64,000 nucleotides of DNA from Ensifer adhaerens. Lineage in GTDB: Bacteria; Pseudomonadota; Alphaproteobacteria; Rhizobiales; Rhizobiaceae. This document shows positions 7,390 to 16,810 of the stretch, one piece after another (within the stretch, counting starts at the first letter, position 1; every line of letters starts with the position of its first letter). The notes under the pieces are model-generated. The model did no database searches and had not been told where the DNA came from. It saw only the letters and a list, made by a program, of their open reading frames with translations. A program made the position numbers and the translations under genes. The stretch is from NCBI RefSeq assembly GCF_020035535.1, contig NZ_CP083349.1:1612001-1676000 (forward strand), written 5' to 3'.

Positions 7390-8484
7390 ATGGCCTCGCT
7401 TTTCGACCCCATCACCATCGGCGACATCGCGCTGAAGAACCGCATCGTCATGGCGCCCTTGACCCGCAACCGTTCTCCCGGGGCCGTTCCGAATACGCTG
7501 AACGTCACCTATTACGAGCAGCGCGCAACGGCTGGTTTGCTGATATCTGAGGGCACGGCGATCACCCAGCAGGGCCAGGGCTACGCCGACGTGCCCGGTC
7601 TCTATACGCCGGAGGCGCTCGAAGGTTGGCGCAAGGTGACGGATGCGGTGCACGCCAGGGGTGGCCGGATCGTCGTCCAGATGTGGCATGTCGGCCGTAT
7701 CTCGCACAATTCGCTGCAGCCTGAAGGTCAGAAGCCGGTTGCGCCCTCCGCAATCCGCGCCAAATCCAAGACCTATCTGATCAATGCGGATGGCACCGGC
7801 TCCTTTGCCGAAACCTCCGAGCCGCACGCGCTGCAAATCGCCGAGATCGGGGCGATCGTCGAGGACTACCGCAAGGCTGCGCGCGCTGCGATCGACGCCG
7901 GCTTCGATGGCATCGAGATCCATGCGGCCAACGGTTATCTCATCGACCAGTTCCTGCGTTCCGGCTCGAACCATCGTACGGATGCCTACGGCGGTTCGAT
8001 CGAGAACCGTGCTCGGTTCCTGTTCGAGGTGATGCATGCGGTGACGCAGGAAATCGGCGCAGGCCGTGTCGGCATTCGTCTCTCGCCCGTGACGCCTGCC
8101 AACGACGCCTTTGATCCGGAACCGCAGCCGGTGTTCGGTTACGTGGTCAAGAACCTTGCGCGCTATCCCCTCGCCTATATCCACATCATCGAAGGTGCGA
8201 CGGGCGGCCCGCGTGATCACCAGCAGGGTGACCGGCCATTCGATTATGACGCGCTGCGTTCAACCTATGTTGCGGCCGGTGGCAAGGCCGCCTGGATGAC
8301 CAACAACGGTTATGACAAGGCGCTGGCCGGACGGCGAAATCATCGTCACGCCCTCCAGCCATCTTCATCCCGTCCGCTATCGCAACCAGTCGGCGATGCT
8401 CAAGGTCGCGCAGGATCCGGAAGAGAAGTATGGCCGTCTGCCACTGCTTTATTGGAACGGGCAAGGCGCCGCAAAAGTCTATGA
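7390..8484 (+). pseudogene. Old Yellow Enzyme-type ene-reductase, 3'-truncated and fused out of frame to strB-like gene
   Basis: From ATG 7390 (or 7375) this frame encodes an OYE/NemA-type FMN oxidoreductase: FDPITIGDIALKNRIVMAPL, the FMN-contacting ISEGTAI, the HAANGYLIDQFLR block with its His/Asn pair, and SNHRTDAYGGSIENR. The family normally continues past NNGYD for about 60 residues, including the ADLIAFGRPFIANPDL motif that binds the FMN phosphate and the YPTL end. Here homology stops at about 8325 after GYDKAL, and the frame runs on through an unrelated tail to 8484 that is the out-of-frame copy of the following kinase gene. A deletion removed the 3' end, so FMN binding should be lost. 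Call: broken gene. Confidence 0.8.
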
Positions 8485-9094
8485 ATCCGATGGAGATGCC
8501 GTTCTCATGGAGCGCACTGACAGTCAGCGCAACCTGTTCCATATGGCGATGACGGGAAGTGATGAGGACGCGACGCGCATCATCTGCCGCACCGTGGCCG
8601 AGCTTCATGCGCCGCGCCCGACACCGGTTCCGGACGATCTCGTCCCGCTCGACAAATGGTTCGCTTCACTGGAGGCGGCGGCACCCGCTCAAGGTGGCGT
8701 CTTTGCGCGCGCACTCGAGGCGGCGAAAAGCCTGTTTTCAGATCCCGAACCGCCGGTCGTGCTGCACGGCGACGTCCATCACGCCAACATCCTCGATTTC
8801 GGCGACCGTGGCTGGCTGGCGATCGATCCGAAGCGCGTGCTCGGCGATCGCGGCTACGACTATGCGAACCTCTTCTGCAATCCGGAACTGCCTCTCGTCA
8901 CCGCGCCGGGCCGGCTGCAGCGGCATCTGCCCATCGTCGCCGTGGAGACGGGCCTTCACCCACGCCGCATCCTCCATTGGGTACTGGCCTATGCCGGGCT
9001 TTCCGCCGCCTGGTTCCTGGAAGACGGTGATGATTTCGGCGTCGAGAGCGACCTGACGATGGCTCGGATCGCCATCGCCGAGCTCGACCGCTAG
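8312..9094 (+). CDS. Aminoglycoside phosphotransferase, APH(6)/StrB-like, 5' end lost
   Basis: A 260-residue protein of the APH(6)/StrB streptomycin 6-kinase-like family. The catalytic loop VVLHGDVHHANIL (near residue 152) has the HGD..N signature, and WLAIDPKRVLGDRGYDYAN carries the metal-binding IDPK motif. Family proteins begin with about a dozen extra residues before the DGEPIVT-like strand. Here the start ATG 8312 and the next few codons come from the neighbouring oxidoreductase gene in another frame, so the native start was deleted. The kinase core looks intact, and expression would depend on chance initiation at 8312. Actual antibiotic resistance is not implied; many rhizobial members have unknown substrates. 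Confidence 0.7.
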   Translation: MTRRWPDGEIIVTPSSHLHPVRYRNQSAMLKVAQDPEEKYGRLPLLYWNGQGAAKVYESDGDAVLMERTDSQRNLFHMAMTGSDEDATRIICRTVAELHAPRPTPVPDDLVPLDKWFASLEAAAPAQGGVFARALEAAKSLFSDPEPPVVLHGDVHHANILDFGDRGWLAIDPKRVLGDRGYDYANLFCNPELPLVTAPGRLQRHLPIVAVETGLHPRRILHWVLAYAGLSAAWFLEDGDDFGVESDLTMARIAIAELDR

Positions 9095-9096
9095 GT

Positions 9097-9666
9097 TCAG
9101 CCGGTCCGCAATAGCACGACGGCATAGATACAGGTCTCGCCGCTGGCATTGCGGAAAACGCAATCCTGCGGCGGGCCAAGCTCCAGGCAATCCCCCTCGC
9201 CGAGCGCATGAGTCTCAAGGCCTTCGACGAAGGTCAGGCGGCCATGTTTCACCCATATCCAGCGACGATGAAGTGCGTAGGCAGATGCCGGGATTGGTAC
9301 GTCGGCGCCGGCCGGAAGCTCGATCTCGACGAGTTCAAGCGGCAGGTCCGACATCGGTGAGACGTGGCGCCGGAGATATCCAGTCTGCGGATCGTGCCAC
9401 ACCGCCTGGTCCTCGCGTCGCGACAGCCTGCCCTGGCTCATCTCCGCGCGCGCGATAAGGCTGGACATGGTCAGCCCGAACGCGCCGGCGAGCTTTGCAA
9501 GCAGTGTCGCCGTCGGGCTGCTGTCGCCCCGCTCAACCTTGTGGATCATCGCGCGCGAGACGCTCGATCGCTCCGAAAGCTCGCTGAGTGACCAGCCGCG
9601 CGCCTCCCTTTCCAGACGAATTCGTTCACTGAGCCGTTGATCCAGGCTGTCTACTTTAGTATTCAT
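9097..9666 (-). CDS. XRE-family regulator with C-terminal cupin domain
   Basis: A 189-residue regulator with an N-terminal HTH_3 domain (LSERIRLEREARGWSLSELS, recognition helix SVSRAMIHKVERGDSSPTATLLAKLAGAF, about residues 10-70) and a C-terminal cupin (ELPAGADVPIPASAYALHRRWIWVKHGRLTF to LGEGDCLELGPPQDCVFRN). This architecture is common in regulators that sense small molecules through the cupin. I chose ATG 9666 (MNTKVDS); it starts 37 bases from the divergent acetyltransferase gene at 9704, so it probably controls both itself and that gene. Its stop lies 3 bases from the convergent phosphotransferase stop. Confidence 0.85.
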   Translation of the reverse strand: MNTKVDSLDQRLSERIRLEREARGWSLSELSERSSVSRAMIHKVERGDSSPTATLLAKLAGAFGLTMSSLIARAEMSQGRLSRREDQAVWHDPQTGYLRRHVSPMSDLPLELVEIELPAGADVPIPASAYALHRRWIWVKHGRLTFVEGLETHALGEGDCLELGPPQDCVFRNASGETCIYAVVLLRTG

Positions 9667-9703
9667 ATCGTAGTCATATAGTGAACGAATGCGAGGAGCA
9701 AGC

Positions 9704-10213
9704 ATGCTGATCCGGGCGGCCATCCAAGACGATCTGCCAGTCATCTGCGAGATCTACAACGACGCCGTGGCGAACACGACGGCGATCTGGAACGAGACTT
9801 TGGTCGATGTCGCCAATCGCGCGGCCTGGCTGAAGGCGCGCACGGAGGCGGGCTATCCGGTGCTGGTGGCGGTCTCCGACGAAGGCGATGTCATCGGCTA
9901 TGCGTCCTTCGGTGATTGGCGCGCCTTCGATGGCTATCGCCATACGGTCGAGCACTCCGTCTATGTCCACAAGGATCGGCGCGGTGGCGGCATCGGCCGG
10001 AAACTCATGGTCGCGCTGATCGCCGAGGCCGAACGGTCGGGCAAGCATGTGATGGTCGCGGGTATCGAGTCGGAAAACACCGCCTCGATCCGCCTTCATG
10101 CCCAACTGGGCTTCGTCGACACTGGCCGCATGCGCGAGGTTGGAACGAAGTTCGGTCGCTGGCTCGATCTGACATTCATGCAACTTGTGCTGCCGACCGG
10201 CTCTCCGCGCTAG
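9704..10213 (+). CDS. GNAT acetyltransferase, phosphinothricin/methionine-sulfoximine type
   Basis: A 169-residue GNAT enzyme resembling PAT/MddA-type N-acetyltransferases. It opens with IRAAIQDDLPVICEIYNDAV; the family signature ASFGDWRAFDGYRHTVEHSVYVHKDRRGGGIGRKLM includes the acetyl-CoA loop RRGGGIG, and the later block ENTASIRLHAQLGFVDTGRMREVG is typical. Start ATG 9704 has GAGGAGC upstream (about 9692). It is divergent from the XRE-cupin regulator, with a shared 37-bp promoter region. Likely substrates are methionine sulfoximine or related amino-acid analogues; this is inference from family. Confidence 0.85.
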   Translation: MLIRAAIQDDLPVICEIYNDAVANTTAIWNETLVDVANRAAWLKARTEAGYPVLVAVSDEGDVIGYASFGDWRAFDGYRHTVEHSVYVHKDRRGGGIGRKLMVALIAEAERSGKHVMVAGIESENTASIRLHAQLGFVDTGRMREVGTKFGRWLDLTFMQLVLPTGSPR

Positions 10214-10224
10214 GCCCCGACGCC

Positions 10225-10252
10225 CGCCTCGACAATGCCGTTTGTCGAGGCG
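10225..10252 (+). terminator. Hairpin after the acetyltransferase gene
   Basis: CGCCTCGACA (10225-10234) pairs perfectly with TGTCGAGGCG (10243-10252), starting 12 bases after the stop codon. There is no T-run, so termination is inferred from position and stem strength. Confidence 0.5.
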
Positions 10253-10302
10253 ACCGGAGATGCTATGAACGCTCAAGGACCTTTTCTGGAAATATTTTGG
10301 AC

Positions 10303-11265
10303 GTGGGTCTTCGGCGGAAGGTCAGATCGAGCGCCTGGGCACGTGTCGCGAGAGCGGCACTGGTGCTGGCTGCCAGCTGTTCGGCATTGAGCGCGCTCCC
10401 CGCGACGGCTCGTATCGACGATCTCGTCCCACAGCCGAAATGCGTCTATTCCGGTCGATCGGTGACCGATCCCGCAAAGGCACTCTGCATCAGCAAGGAG
10501 AATTTCGCCCGCGACATCTGCGGCGTGATCGACCACTATGCGGCCGCCAACGGCCTGCCAGCGGCCTTCTTTGCCCGCCTGATCTGGCGCGAAAGCCTGT
10601 TCCGGCCAAACGCAGTCAGCCCCAAGGGCGCGGAAGGCATCGCGCAGTTCATGCCGGGAACGGCGAAGATGCGGGGGCTCAACAACAGCTTCGATGTCGT
10701 CGAGGCGCTCGGCAAGTCGGCGGAATATCTGAACGAACTCAAGTCGCGCTATGGCAACCTCGGCTTTGCTGCCGCCGCCTACAATGCCGGCGAGAACGGG
10801 CTGGAACGCTTCCTCGAGGTCGATTGGCTGCCGACCGAAACGCGCAACTACGTGCTCGCGATCACCGCCTACAGCGTCGAGGACTGGCGCGACAATCCGC
10901 CAAAGGCGCTCGACATGACGCTCGACAAGGGCAAGACCTTCCTCGATGGCTGCGTGGCACTCGCCAGCACCCGCAACCTTCGCGACATCGAGGTGATCGA
11001 CGAAGCCGAATGGGCGCCCTGGGGCGTGCAACTCGCCGCGCATTTCCAAAAGTCCGTTGCCCAGCGACTGTTCGTCAGCGCGGTCAAGCGTCTTCCGGAA
11101 CCAATCCGCAGCGAAAAGGCGCTTCTGCTTAAGGAGCGCAATGCCAGTTTCGGCCTGAGGATCCGCTACGCCGCCCGCATCGGCCGCGACACACAAGAGG
11201 AAGCAAACAAGCTTTGCGCCACCATTCGCAAGAGCGGCGGCGCCTGCCTTGTCTTCAAGAACTGA
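10303..11265 (+). CDS. Periplasmic lytic transglycosylase (SLT domain)
   Basis: About 320 residues with a signal peptide (basic n-region RRKVRSSAWARVARAA, hydrophobic LVLAASCSALSAL, likely cleavage after ATA). The SLT domain has the catalytic Glu in FFARLIWRESLFRPNAVSPKG, then GIAQFMPGTAK and AAAYNAGENG. It cleaves peptidoglycan glycosidic bonds. A C-terminal SPOR-like end (RYAARIGRDTQEEANKLCATIRKSGGACLV) could bind denuded glycan. There is no ATG at the signal peptide; GTG 10303 or TTG 10297 are the possible starts, so the exact start is uncertain. Hairpins flank the gene on both sides, suggesting a single-gene unit. Confidence 0.85.
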   Translation: MGLRRKVRSSAWARVARAALVLAASCSALSALPATARIDDLVPQPKCVYSGRSVTDPAKALCISKENFARDICGVIDHYAAANGLPAAFFARLIWRESLFRPNAVSPKGAEGIAQFMPGTAKMRGLNNSFDVVEALGKSAEYLNELKSRYGNLGFAAAAYNAGENGLERFLEVDWLPTETRNYVLAITAYSVEDWRDNPPKALDMTLDKGKTFLDGCVALASTRNLRDIEVIDEAEWAPWGVQLAAHFQKSVAQRLFVSAVKRLPEPIRSEKALLLKERNASFGLRIRYAARIGRDTQEEANKLCATIRKSGGACLVFKN

Positions 11266-11273
11266 CGGTCCCC

Positions 11274-11299
11274 GCGCCGCCAGCCGTATCGGGCGGCGC
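11274..11299. terminator. Hairpin between convergent genes
   Basis: GCGCCGCC (11274-11281) pairs with GGCGGCGC (11292-11299), between the transglycosylase stop (11265) and the convergent epimerase stop (11319). No T-run is present. Confidence 0.4.
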
Positions 11300-11318
11300 C
11301 CGGTCGTTCCTCGTCGAG

Positions 11319-12335
11319 CTACGCAGGCATGCGGCCAGCGGTTGTTGCCCTGGTGGCTATCTCCTTCGGCATGCAACCAAGCCCCTTGAGGGTCGTTGCG
11401 ACCGCCTCGTCGATCGGCGTATGCGGTTCTTCGCCGAGAACTGCCAGCAGCCGCTCGTTCGGCATTCTCAGAGGCTCGCGCCAAACGTAGCGCATCCTGT
11501 GCAGTTCCCGGAAGAGCGGGACGAAGGGCGAAGCCAGGCCGATCAGCCACCACGGGAAGGACCGCACTGGCACGCCCGGTTTTCCGAGGGCACGGCGGAT
11601 CGCCGCAACCATCTCCGTACCGTTCCGATCGAGGAAGCCGCGCATGTGGTAGACCGCAAAGCGCGGTAGGCTTTCGGCGCGTTCGACGAGGCGGACCATG
11701 ATCTCCGCGACATCAGGTAGATAGGCCCACTGGTGCGCGATCCCTTCACGGCCGGGGTAGGAAATCGTCGTCACCGGTTTTCCGGGTTTTACCAGCCCTT
11801 GCGAGAACCAGTTGTTGGCGGCACCCGGTCCGAAGAAGTCGCCCGCCCTGACGATGATCACGCCGACGCCTGTCTCTGACGCATCTTTCAGGCGACGCTC
11901 CATCTCCTTGCGGATCAGGCCCTTGTCGGTATCCGGATTTTGCGGTGCGTCCTCGTTCAGGATTGGAAAGGCGTCGCGGCCGAAATTGTAGATCGTTCCT
12001 GGCAGCAGGACACGGGCTCCGACGGCTTTCGCCGCAGCAATCGTGCTGTCGAGCATCGGCAGTACCAGGGTGCCCCAGTTGCGGTAGCCGGGTGGATTGA
12101 CGGCGTGCACGATCAGATCGGCTCCTTCGGCCGCGACGCGAACGTCGCGTGCGTTCATGGCGTCGCCCTGCCGCCAGTCGAATGCAGGCTCGACCTTTGC
12201 CGCCTTCTCTGCGTTGCGGTTCAAGGCGCGCACCTGCCAGCCGCGCTTGCTAAGCCCGCGGGCAACCGCGCCGCCAATGCCGCCCGTGGCGCCAAGGACC
12301 AGAGCTATCCTTGCTTTTTGCTGCATCTCGGTCAT
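11319..12335 (-). CDS. NAD(P)-dependent epimerase/dehydratase-like protein (extended SDR)
   Basis: About 338 residues with an N-terminal Rossmann fold, ALVLGATGGIGGAVARGL, matching the GxxGxxG signature of extended or atypical SDRs. The Tyr-x3-Lys catalytic pair is not evident: the expected region reads GTIYNFGRDAFPILNE, so it may bind dinucleotide without classical chemistry. The C-terminal part (PWWLIGLASPFVPLFRELHRMRYVW) resembles sugar-nucleotide epimerase-like proteins of unknown substrate. I chose ATG 12335, which has GGAG seven bases upstream; ATG 12347 is the alternative. It is divergent from a LysR gene, which probably regulates it. Confidence 0.8.
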   Translation of the reverse strand: MTEMQQKARIALVLGATGGIGGAVARGLSKRGWQVRALNRNAEKAAKVEPAFDWRQGDAMNARDVRVAAEGADLIVHAVNPPGYRNWGTLVLPMLDSTIAAAKAVGARVLLPGTIYNFGRDAFPILNEDAPQNPDTDKGLIRKEMERRLKDASETGVGVIIVRAGDFFGPGAANNWFSQGLVKPGKPVTTISYPGREGIAHQWAYLPDVAEIMVRLVERAESLPRFAVYHMRGFLDRNGTEMVAAIRRALGKPGVPVRSFPWWLIGLASPFVPLFRELHRMRYVWREPLRMPNERLLAVLGEEPHTPIDEAVATTLKGLGCMPKEIATRATTAGRMPA

Positions 12336-12427
12336 GCCATGCTCCATTCATCTCGAAGAAGGCAGGATCGCGCATCGATTGGCTAAACGGAATTGCCGAA
12401 AAATATTGATCAGATATACTGAAATTT

Positions 12428-13363
12428 ATGAGCAAGATGGATCTGAGCTGGGACTTCTACAGGACGTTTCTCTCGGTGCTGCAGGAGGGATCGTTATCGG
12501 CGGCCGCCCGCGAACTTGGCTTGACGCAGCCGACCGTCGGTCGGCACGTGGACGCAATGGAAACAGCACTCGGTTATCCGCTGTTCGTGCGCTCTCCGCA
12601 CGGCCTGCTGCCGACCGATGCCGCACTGGCGCTCAAGCCCTATGCGGATACGCTCTCCGCAACATCGGCGGCGCTGTTGCGTGCCGCATCCAGCCAGCGC
12701 GACATGGTCAGTGGCACGGTGCGCATCAGCGCCAGTGAAGTCATCGGCATCGAGGTTCTGCCACCGATCCTCGCAGACCTGCACGAGGCCTATCCGGCAC
12801 TGACGATCGAACTCTCAGCCTCGGATACGGTCGAGGACCTGTTGCGCCAGGAGGCCGATATCGCGGTACGCATGGTCGCGCCGGCGCAGGATGCGCTGAT
12901 CGCCCGCCATCTCGGCGTCATTCCTATCAGTTTTCACGCCCACCGCCGTTACATCGAGCGGCGCGGCATGCCGCGGGCGCTGACCGACCTCGCCGACCAC
13001 AGCCTGATCGGCTACGACCGGGAGACCGCGGCGATCCGGGCGATCATCGCCCGCTCGCCGGAGCTGCCGGCCGCAAGCTTTGCGCTGAAGGCTGACAGCA
13101 ACCTTGCCCAACTGGCCGCGATCCGCGCCGGCTTCGGCATCGGCGTCTGCCAGAACGGACTGGCGGCGCGCGACCCCGATCTTCTCCCGGTACTGTCGGG
13201 TCTGTTCGAGATGAAGCTCGACACCTGGCTGGTGATGCACGAGAACCTGAAGACCGCGCCGCGCTGCCGCGTCACATTCGATGCGCTCGCCAGGGGCCTG
13301 CGAGACTACATCCGCGGTGTCCCGCCCGAGGCCAACGATCCGTCCGTCGAGCACAGAGACTAG
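12428..13363 (+). CDS. LysR-family transcriptional regulator
   Basis: A 311-residue LysR regulator with an N-terminal winged helix (FLSVLQEGSLSAAARELGLTQPTVGRHVDAME, about residues 12-45) and an effector-binding domain from about residue 95 (VRISASEVIGIEVLPPILADL). It is divergent from the SDR-like gene across an AT-rich 92-bp gap containing the dyad ATATTGATCAGATAT near 12402-12416, a plausible LysR box (T-N11-A). The usual LysR arrangement suggests control of the divergent gene. Its stop codon overlaps that of the convergent SnoaL-like gene. Confidence 0.88.
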   Translation: MSKMDLSWDFYRTFLSVLQEGSLSAAARELGLTQPTVGRHVDAMETALGYPLFVRSPHGLLPTDAALALKPYADTLSATSAALLRAASSQRDMVSGTVRISASEVIGIEVLPPILADLHEAYPALTIELSASDTVEDLLRQEADIAVRMVAPAQDALIARHLGVIPISFHAHRRYIERRGMPRALTDLADHSLIGYDRETAAIRAIIARSPELPAASFALKADSNLAQLAAIRAGFGIGVCQNGLAARDPDLLPVLSGLFEMKLDTWLVMHENLKTAPRCRVTFDALARGLRDYIRGVPPEANDPSVEHRD

Positions 13364-13755
13364 GCATCAAGCAGCGTCGTGCCATAGGAATTGTCGATGA
13401 CGCAAAGCCATTTGCCGGCGTCGGTCTTGCGGAAGACGTAGGTCGCTCGCCGCACGATGGCGACGTCGGCGCCTTCCGGGTCCACCGTGTCGAGCACCGT
13501 TTCCATGATCACCAGGGCGGTGTCGCCGCCTTCGATCACTTTCATGGCGCCCTGGCGGACCTTCATCCGATTGTCGAAATGGGCGGCGATCGCCACGAAC
13601 GCTTTTTGGATCTGGGACTTTCCGGTCGCGTTGAGGCCCGGTTTGACGACGAGCGTCGCGTCTTCGGCGTAGAAATCCATAGGGCTCCCGAAGTCTTCCG
13701 CCGTGATCGCACGGTCGGCAGCCTCGATAACCTGTTTCAGTTCGTGATCTGACAT
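13360..13755 (-). CDS. SnoaL/NTF2-like DUF4440-type protein
   Basis: A 131-residue single-domain NTF2-like protein. The start ATG 13755 (MSDHELKQVIEAADRAIT) has GGAGACGG upstream; a longer frame to 13944 lacks support. Features are the cone-forming helices at the N-terminus, DFYAEDATLVVKPG, and a terminal strand TYVFRKTDAGKWLCVIDNSYG. This fold occurs in isomerases, cyclases and many proteins of unknown function, and no catalytic residue is diagnostic here. It overlaps the LysR gene tail to tail by 3 bases. Confidence 0.78.
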   Translation of the reverse strand: MSDHELKQVIEAADRAITAEDFGSPMDFYAEDATLVVKPGLNATGKSQIQKAFVAIAAHFDNRMKVRQGAMKVIEGGDTALVIMETVLDTVDPEGADVAIVRRATYVFRKTDAGKWLCVIDNSYGTTLLDA

Positions 13756-13789
13756 GTCCGTCTCCTGGTTGCGCAAGACGGATGGACAA

Positions 13790-13809
13790 AACCCGCCTTG
13801 CGGCGGGTT
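13790..13809. other. Hairpin upstream of the SnoaL-like gene
   Basis: AACCCGCC (13790-13797) and GGCGGGTT (13802-13809) form a perfect 8-bp stem with loop TTGC. It lies 35 bases upstream of the minus-strand start at 13755, in its leader. No T-run or leader peptide is evident, so a role in attenuation is only possible. Confidence 0.4.
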
Positions 13810-13974
13810 GCTGCTTTCAGAAAAGGAGCGCGCGTCAACCCACCATTCGATGAATGGCGCGAATAATCGAAGCGTTGCTGTTGCGGACCTTTTCCATGAC
13901 GTGCGCGTAACATGGCTCGGCCGGTGTCGGCAAGCTTGCGTCATTGGTGAGGCAACACGACGACCCCAATAGAA

Positions 13975-13999
13975 AAAGCCCGCCAGGATGGCGGGCTTT
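13975..13999 (-). terminator. Intrinsic terminator of gyrA
   Basis: AAAGCCCGCC (13975-13984) pairs perfectly with GGCGGGCTTT (13990-13999) around AGGAT. On the minus strand the stem is followed by a run of T residues. It lies 30 bases after the gyrA stop codon. Confidence 0.85.
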
Positions 14000-14029
14000 C
14001 GATTTCAAGGCGTTTCGATTGTTTGGCGG

Positions 14030-16810
14030 TTAACCTTCGGATTCGGCAGACGTTTCCGGCGCACCGTTCTCAACGGCTGCCTCTTCGCCCTCCTCCTCGT
14101 CGCTTTCCGGCTCGCTGATGCGCTCGACCGAAACGACCTTCTCGTCCTTGGCGGTCGAGAAGATGGTGACGCCCTTGGTGGCGCGGCTTGCGAGCCGGAC
14201 GCCATTGATCGGCACGCGGATCAGCTGGCCGCCATCGGAGACGAGCATGATCTGGTCGTTGTCTTCGATCGGGAAGGCCGCGACGAGCACGCCAATTTCC
14301 GTCGTCTTCGAGGTGTCGGTGGCGCGGATGCCCTTGCCGCCACGACCCGAGGTGCGGAAATCATAGGACGAGGAGCGCTTGCCGAAGCCCTTCTCCGAGA
14401 CCGTCAGCACGAACTGTTCGCGCGCCTTCAGCTCCTCAAAACGTTCGTTCGACAGCTCTCCGCCGTCAGCGACTTCCTCGCCGACCAGTGCGATTTCTTC
14501 CTCGTCGCCGTTCGTCGCCCGACGCTCCGCCGCAGCGCGCTTCAGATAGGCCGCGCGCTCCCATGGTTCGGCATCGACATGACCAAGGATCGCCATCGAG
14601 ATGATGCGGTCGCCGTCGCCGAGGTTGATGCCACGAACGCCGATCGAGTTGCGGCCGGCAAAGACGCGCACGTCGTCGACCGGGAAGCGGATGCACTGGC
14701 CGAGCGCTGTCGTCAGCATGACGTCGTCATGCTCCGTACACGTGTCGACGGAGAGGATCTCGTCCCCCTCTTCCTCGAGCTTCATCGCGATCTTGCCGTT
14801 GCGGTTGACCTGGACGAAGTCCGACAGCTTGTTGCGGCGAACCGTGCCGCGGGTCGTCGAGAACATGACGTCGAGGTTTTCCCAGGTCGCCTCGTCCTCG
14901 GGCAGCGGCATGATCGTGGTGATGCGTTCGCCGGGCTCCAGCGGCAGCATGTTGATCAGCGCCTTGCCGCGCGATTGCGGCGTGCCGATCGGCAGACGCC
15001 AGACCTTTTCCTTGTAGACGATGCCACGCGAGGAGAAGAACAGAACCGGCGTATGAGTATTAGCAACGAATAGCCGGGTAACGAAATCTTCGTCCCTGGT
15101 CGCCATGCCTGAGCGGCCCTTGCCGCCGCGGCGCTGCGCCCGGTAGGTCGTCAGCGGCACGCGCTTGATGTATCCGAGATGCGAGACGGTCACGACCATG
15201 TCTTCACGGGCGATGAGATCCTCATCGTCCATGTCCGGGCCGCCTTCCATGATCTCGGACCGGCGCGGGGTGCCGAACTCGTCGCGGATGACGACGAGTT
15301 CGTCCTTGACGATGGTCATGATGCGCAGGCGCGACGACAGGATGTCGAGGTAATCCTTGATTTCCTCGCCGATCTTGTTGAGTTCGTCGCCGATTTCATC
15401 GCGGCCGAGTGCCGTCAGGCGCTGCAGGCGAAGGTCGAGGATGGCGCGGGCCTGCTCTTCCGAGAGGTTGTAGGTACCGTCCTCGTTGATGCGGTGGCGC
15501 GGGTCGTCGATCAGGCGAATGAGGCTTTCGACGTCATGGGCCGGCCAGCGGCGCTCCATCAACTGCTCGCGCGCCGTCTGCGGATCCGGAGCATGGCGAA
15601 TGAGCTTGATGATTTCGTCGATGTTGGCGACTGCGATGGCGAGGCCGACGAGCACATGAGCGCGGTCGCGCGCCTTGCGCAGCAGGTACTTCGTACGCCG
15701 GCTAACGACTTCTTCGCGGAACGCAACAAACGCCCTGAGCATGTCGAGCAGCGTCATGTGCTCCGGCTTGCCGCCGTTCAGCGCCACCATATTGCAGCCA
15801 AACGAGGTCTGCAGCGGCGTGTAGCGATAGAGCTGGTTCAGGATGACGTCCGCATTGGCGTCGCGCTTCAGTTCGACGACGACGCGATAGCCCTGACGGT
15901 CGGATTCGTCGCGCAGGTCCGAGATGCCCTCGATGCGCTTGTCGCGCACCAGTTCGGCCATCTTCTCGATCATCGTCGCCTTGTTCACCTGGAACGGGAT
16001 CTCGGTGATGATGATCTGCTCGCGGTCGCCGCGCATCGGCTCGATATGGGCGCGGCCGCGCATGATGACTGAGCCGCGGCCGGTCTCGTAGGCCGAGCGG
16101 ATGCCGGAACGACCGAGGATCAGCGCGCCGGTCGGGAAATCCGGACCCGGGATGATTTCCATCAGTTCCGGCAGTTCGATCGCTGGATTGTCGATCAGCG
16201 CCATGCAGCCATTGATGACTTCGACCAGGTTGTGCGGCGGAATGTTCGTCGCCATGCCGACGGCGATGCCGCCGGCGCCGTTGACGAGCAGGTTCGGGAA
16301 CTTCGCCGGAACGACAGCCGGTTCCTGCAGGGTGCCGTCGTAGTTGTCGCGGAAGTCGACCGTTTCCTTGTCGAGATCGTCGAGAAGCGAATGCGCGGCC
16401 TTCTGCAGGCGGCATTCGGTGTAGCGCTCGGCTGCCGGTGGATCACCGTCGACGGAACCGAAGTTGCCCTGGCCGTCGATCAGCGGCAGGCGGAGCGACC
16501 AATCCTGCGCCATACGCGCCAGCGCATCGTAGATCGCCGCATTGCCGTGCGGGTGGTACTTACCCATCACGTCCCCGGTCACACGGGCGCATTTGACGTA
16601 TTTCTTGTTCCAGTCGATCCCGAGCTCGCTCATCCCGTAGAGGATGCGGCGGTGCACGGGTTTCAGACCGTCACGCACGTCGGGAAGCGCGCGGCTGACG
16701 ATGACGCTCATCGCGTAATCGAGATAGGACCGCTGCATTTCCTCGATGATGGAAATCGGCTCGATGCCTGGCGGAGTTTTTCCGCCGCCGGGGGTGCTTT
16801 GCTCAGTCAA
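14030..16810 (-). CDS. gyrA: DNA gyrase subunit A
   Basis: A 926-residue type IIA topoisomerase subunit that, with GyrB, introduces negative supercoils. The breakage-reunion domain starts with [25 protein letters not shown]. The catalytic tyrosine is Tyr130 in [10 protein letters not shown], and the C-terminal pinwheel domain has the GyrA-box QRRGGKG near residue 560. The quinolone-determining region reads [10 protein letters not shown] (residues 87-95), with Asn and Ala where E. coli has Asp82 and Ser83. An acidic C-terminal tail ([15 protein letters not shown]) is present. Start ATG 16810; the gene is divergent from marC across a 420-bp gap. Confidence 0.97.
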   Translation of the reverse strand: MTEQSTPGGGKTPPGIEPISIIEEMQRSYLDYAMSVIVSRALPDVRDGLKPVHRRILYGMSELGIDWNKKYVKCARVTGDVMGKYHPHGNAAIYDALARMAQDWSLRLPLIDGQGNFGSVDGDPPAAERYTECRLQKAAHSLLDDLDKETVDFRDNYDGTLQEPAVVPAKFPNLLVNGAGGIAVGMATNIPPHNLVEVINGCMALIDNPAIELPELMEIIPGPDFPTGALILGRSGIRSAYETGRGSVIMRGRAHIEPMRGDREQIIITEIPFQVNKATMIEKMAELVRDKRIEGISDLRDESDRQGYRVVVELKRDANADVILNQLYRYTPLQTSFGCNMVALNGGKPEHMTLLDMLRAFVAFREEVVSRRTKYLLRKARDRAHVLVGLAIAVANIDEIIKLIRHAPDPQTAREQLMERRWPAHDVESLIRLIDDPRHRINEDGTYNLSEEQARAILDLRLQRLTALGRDEIGDELNKIGEEIKDYLDILSSRLRIMTIVKDELVVIRDEFGTPRRSEIMEGGPDMDDEDLIAREDMVVTVSHLGYIKRVPLTTYRAQRRGGKGRSGMATRDEDFVTRLFVANTHTPVLFFSSRGIVYKEKVWRLPIGTPQSRGKALINMLPLEPGERITTIMPLPEDEATWENLDVMFSTTRGTVRRNKLSDFVQVNRNGKIAMKLEEEGDEILSVDTCTEHDDVMLTTALGQCIRFPVDDVRVFAGRNSIGVRGINLGDGDRIISMAILGHVDAEPWERAAYLKRAAAERRATNGDEEEIALVGEEVADGGELSNERFEELKAREQFVLTVSEKGFGKRSSSYDFRTSGRGGKGIRATDTSKTTEIGVLVAAFPIEDNDQIMLVSDGGQLIRVPINGVRLASRATKGVTIFSTAKDEKVVSVERISEPESDEEEGEEAAVENGAPETSAESEG

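Noticed and set aside
13790..13809. Attenuator before the SnoaL-like gene
   Set aside because: There is a hairpin, but no leader peptide, alternative stem or T-run.
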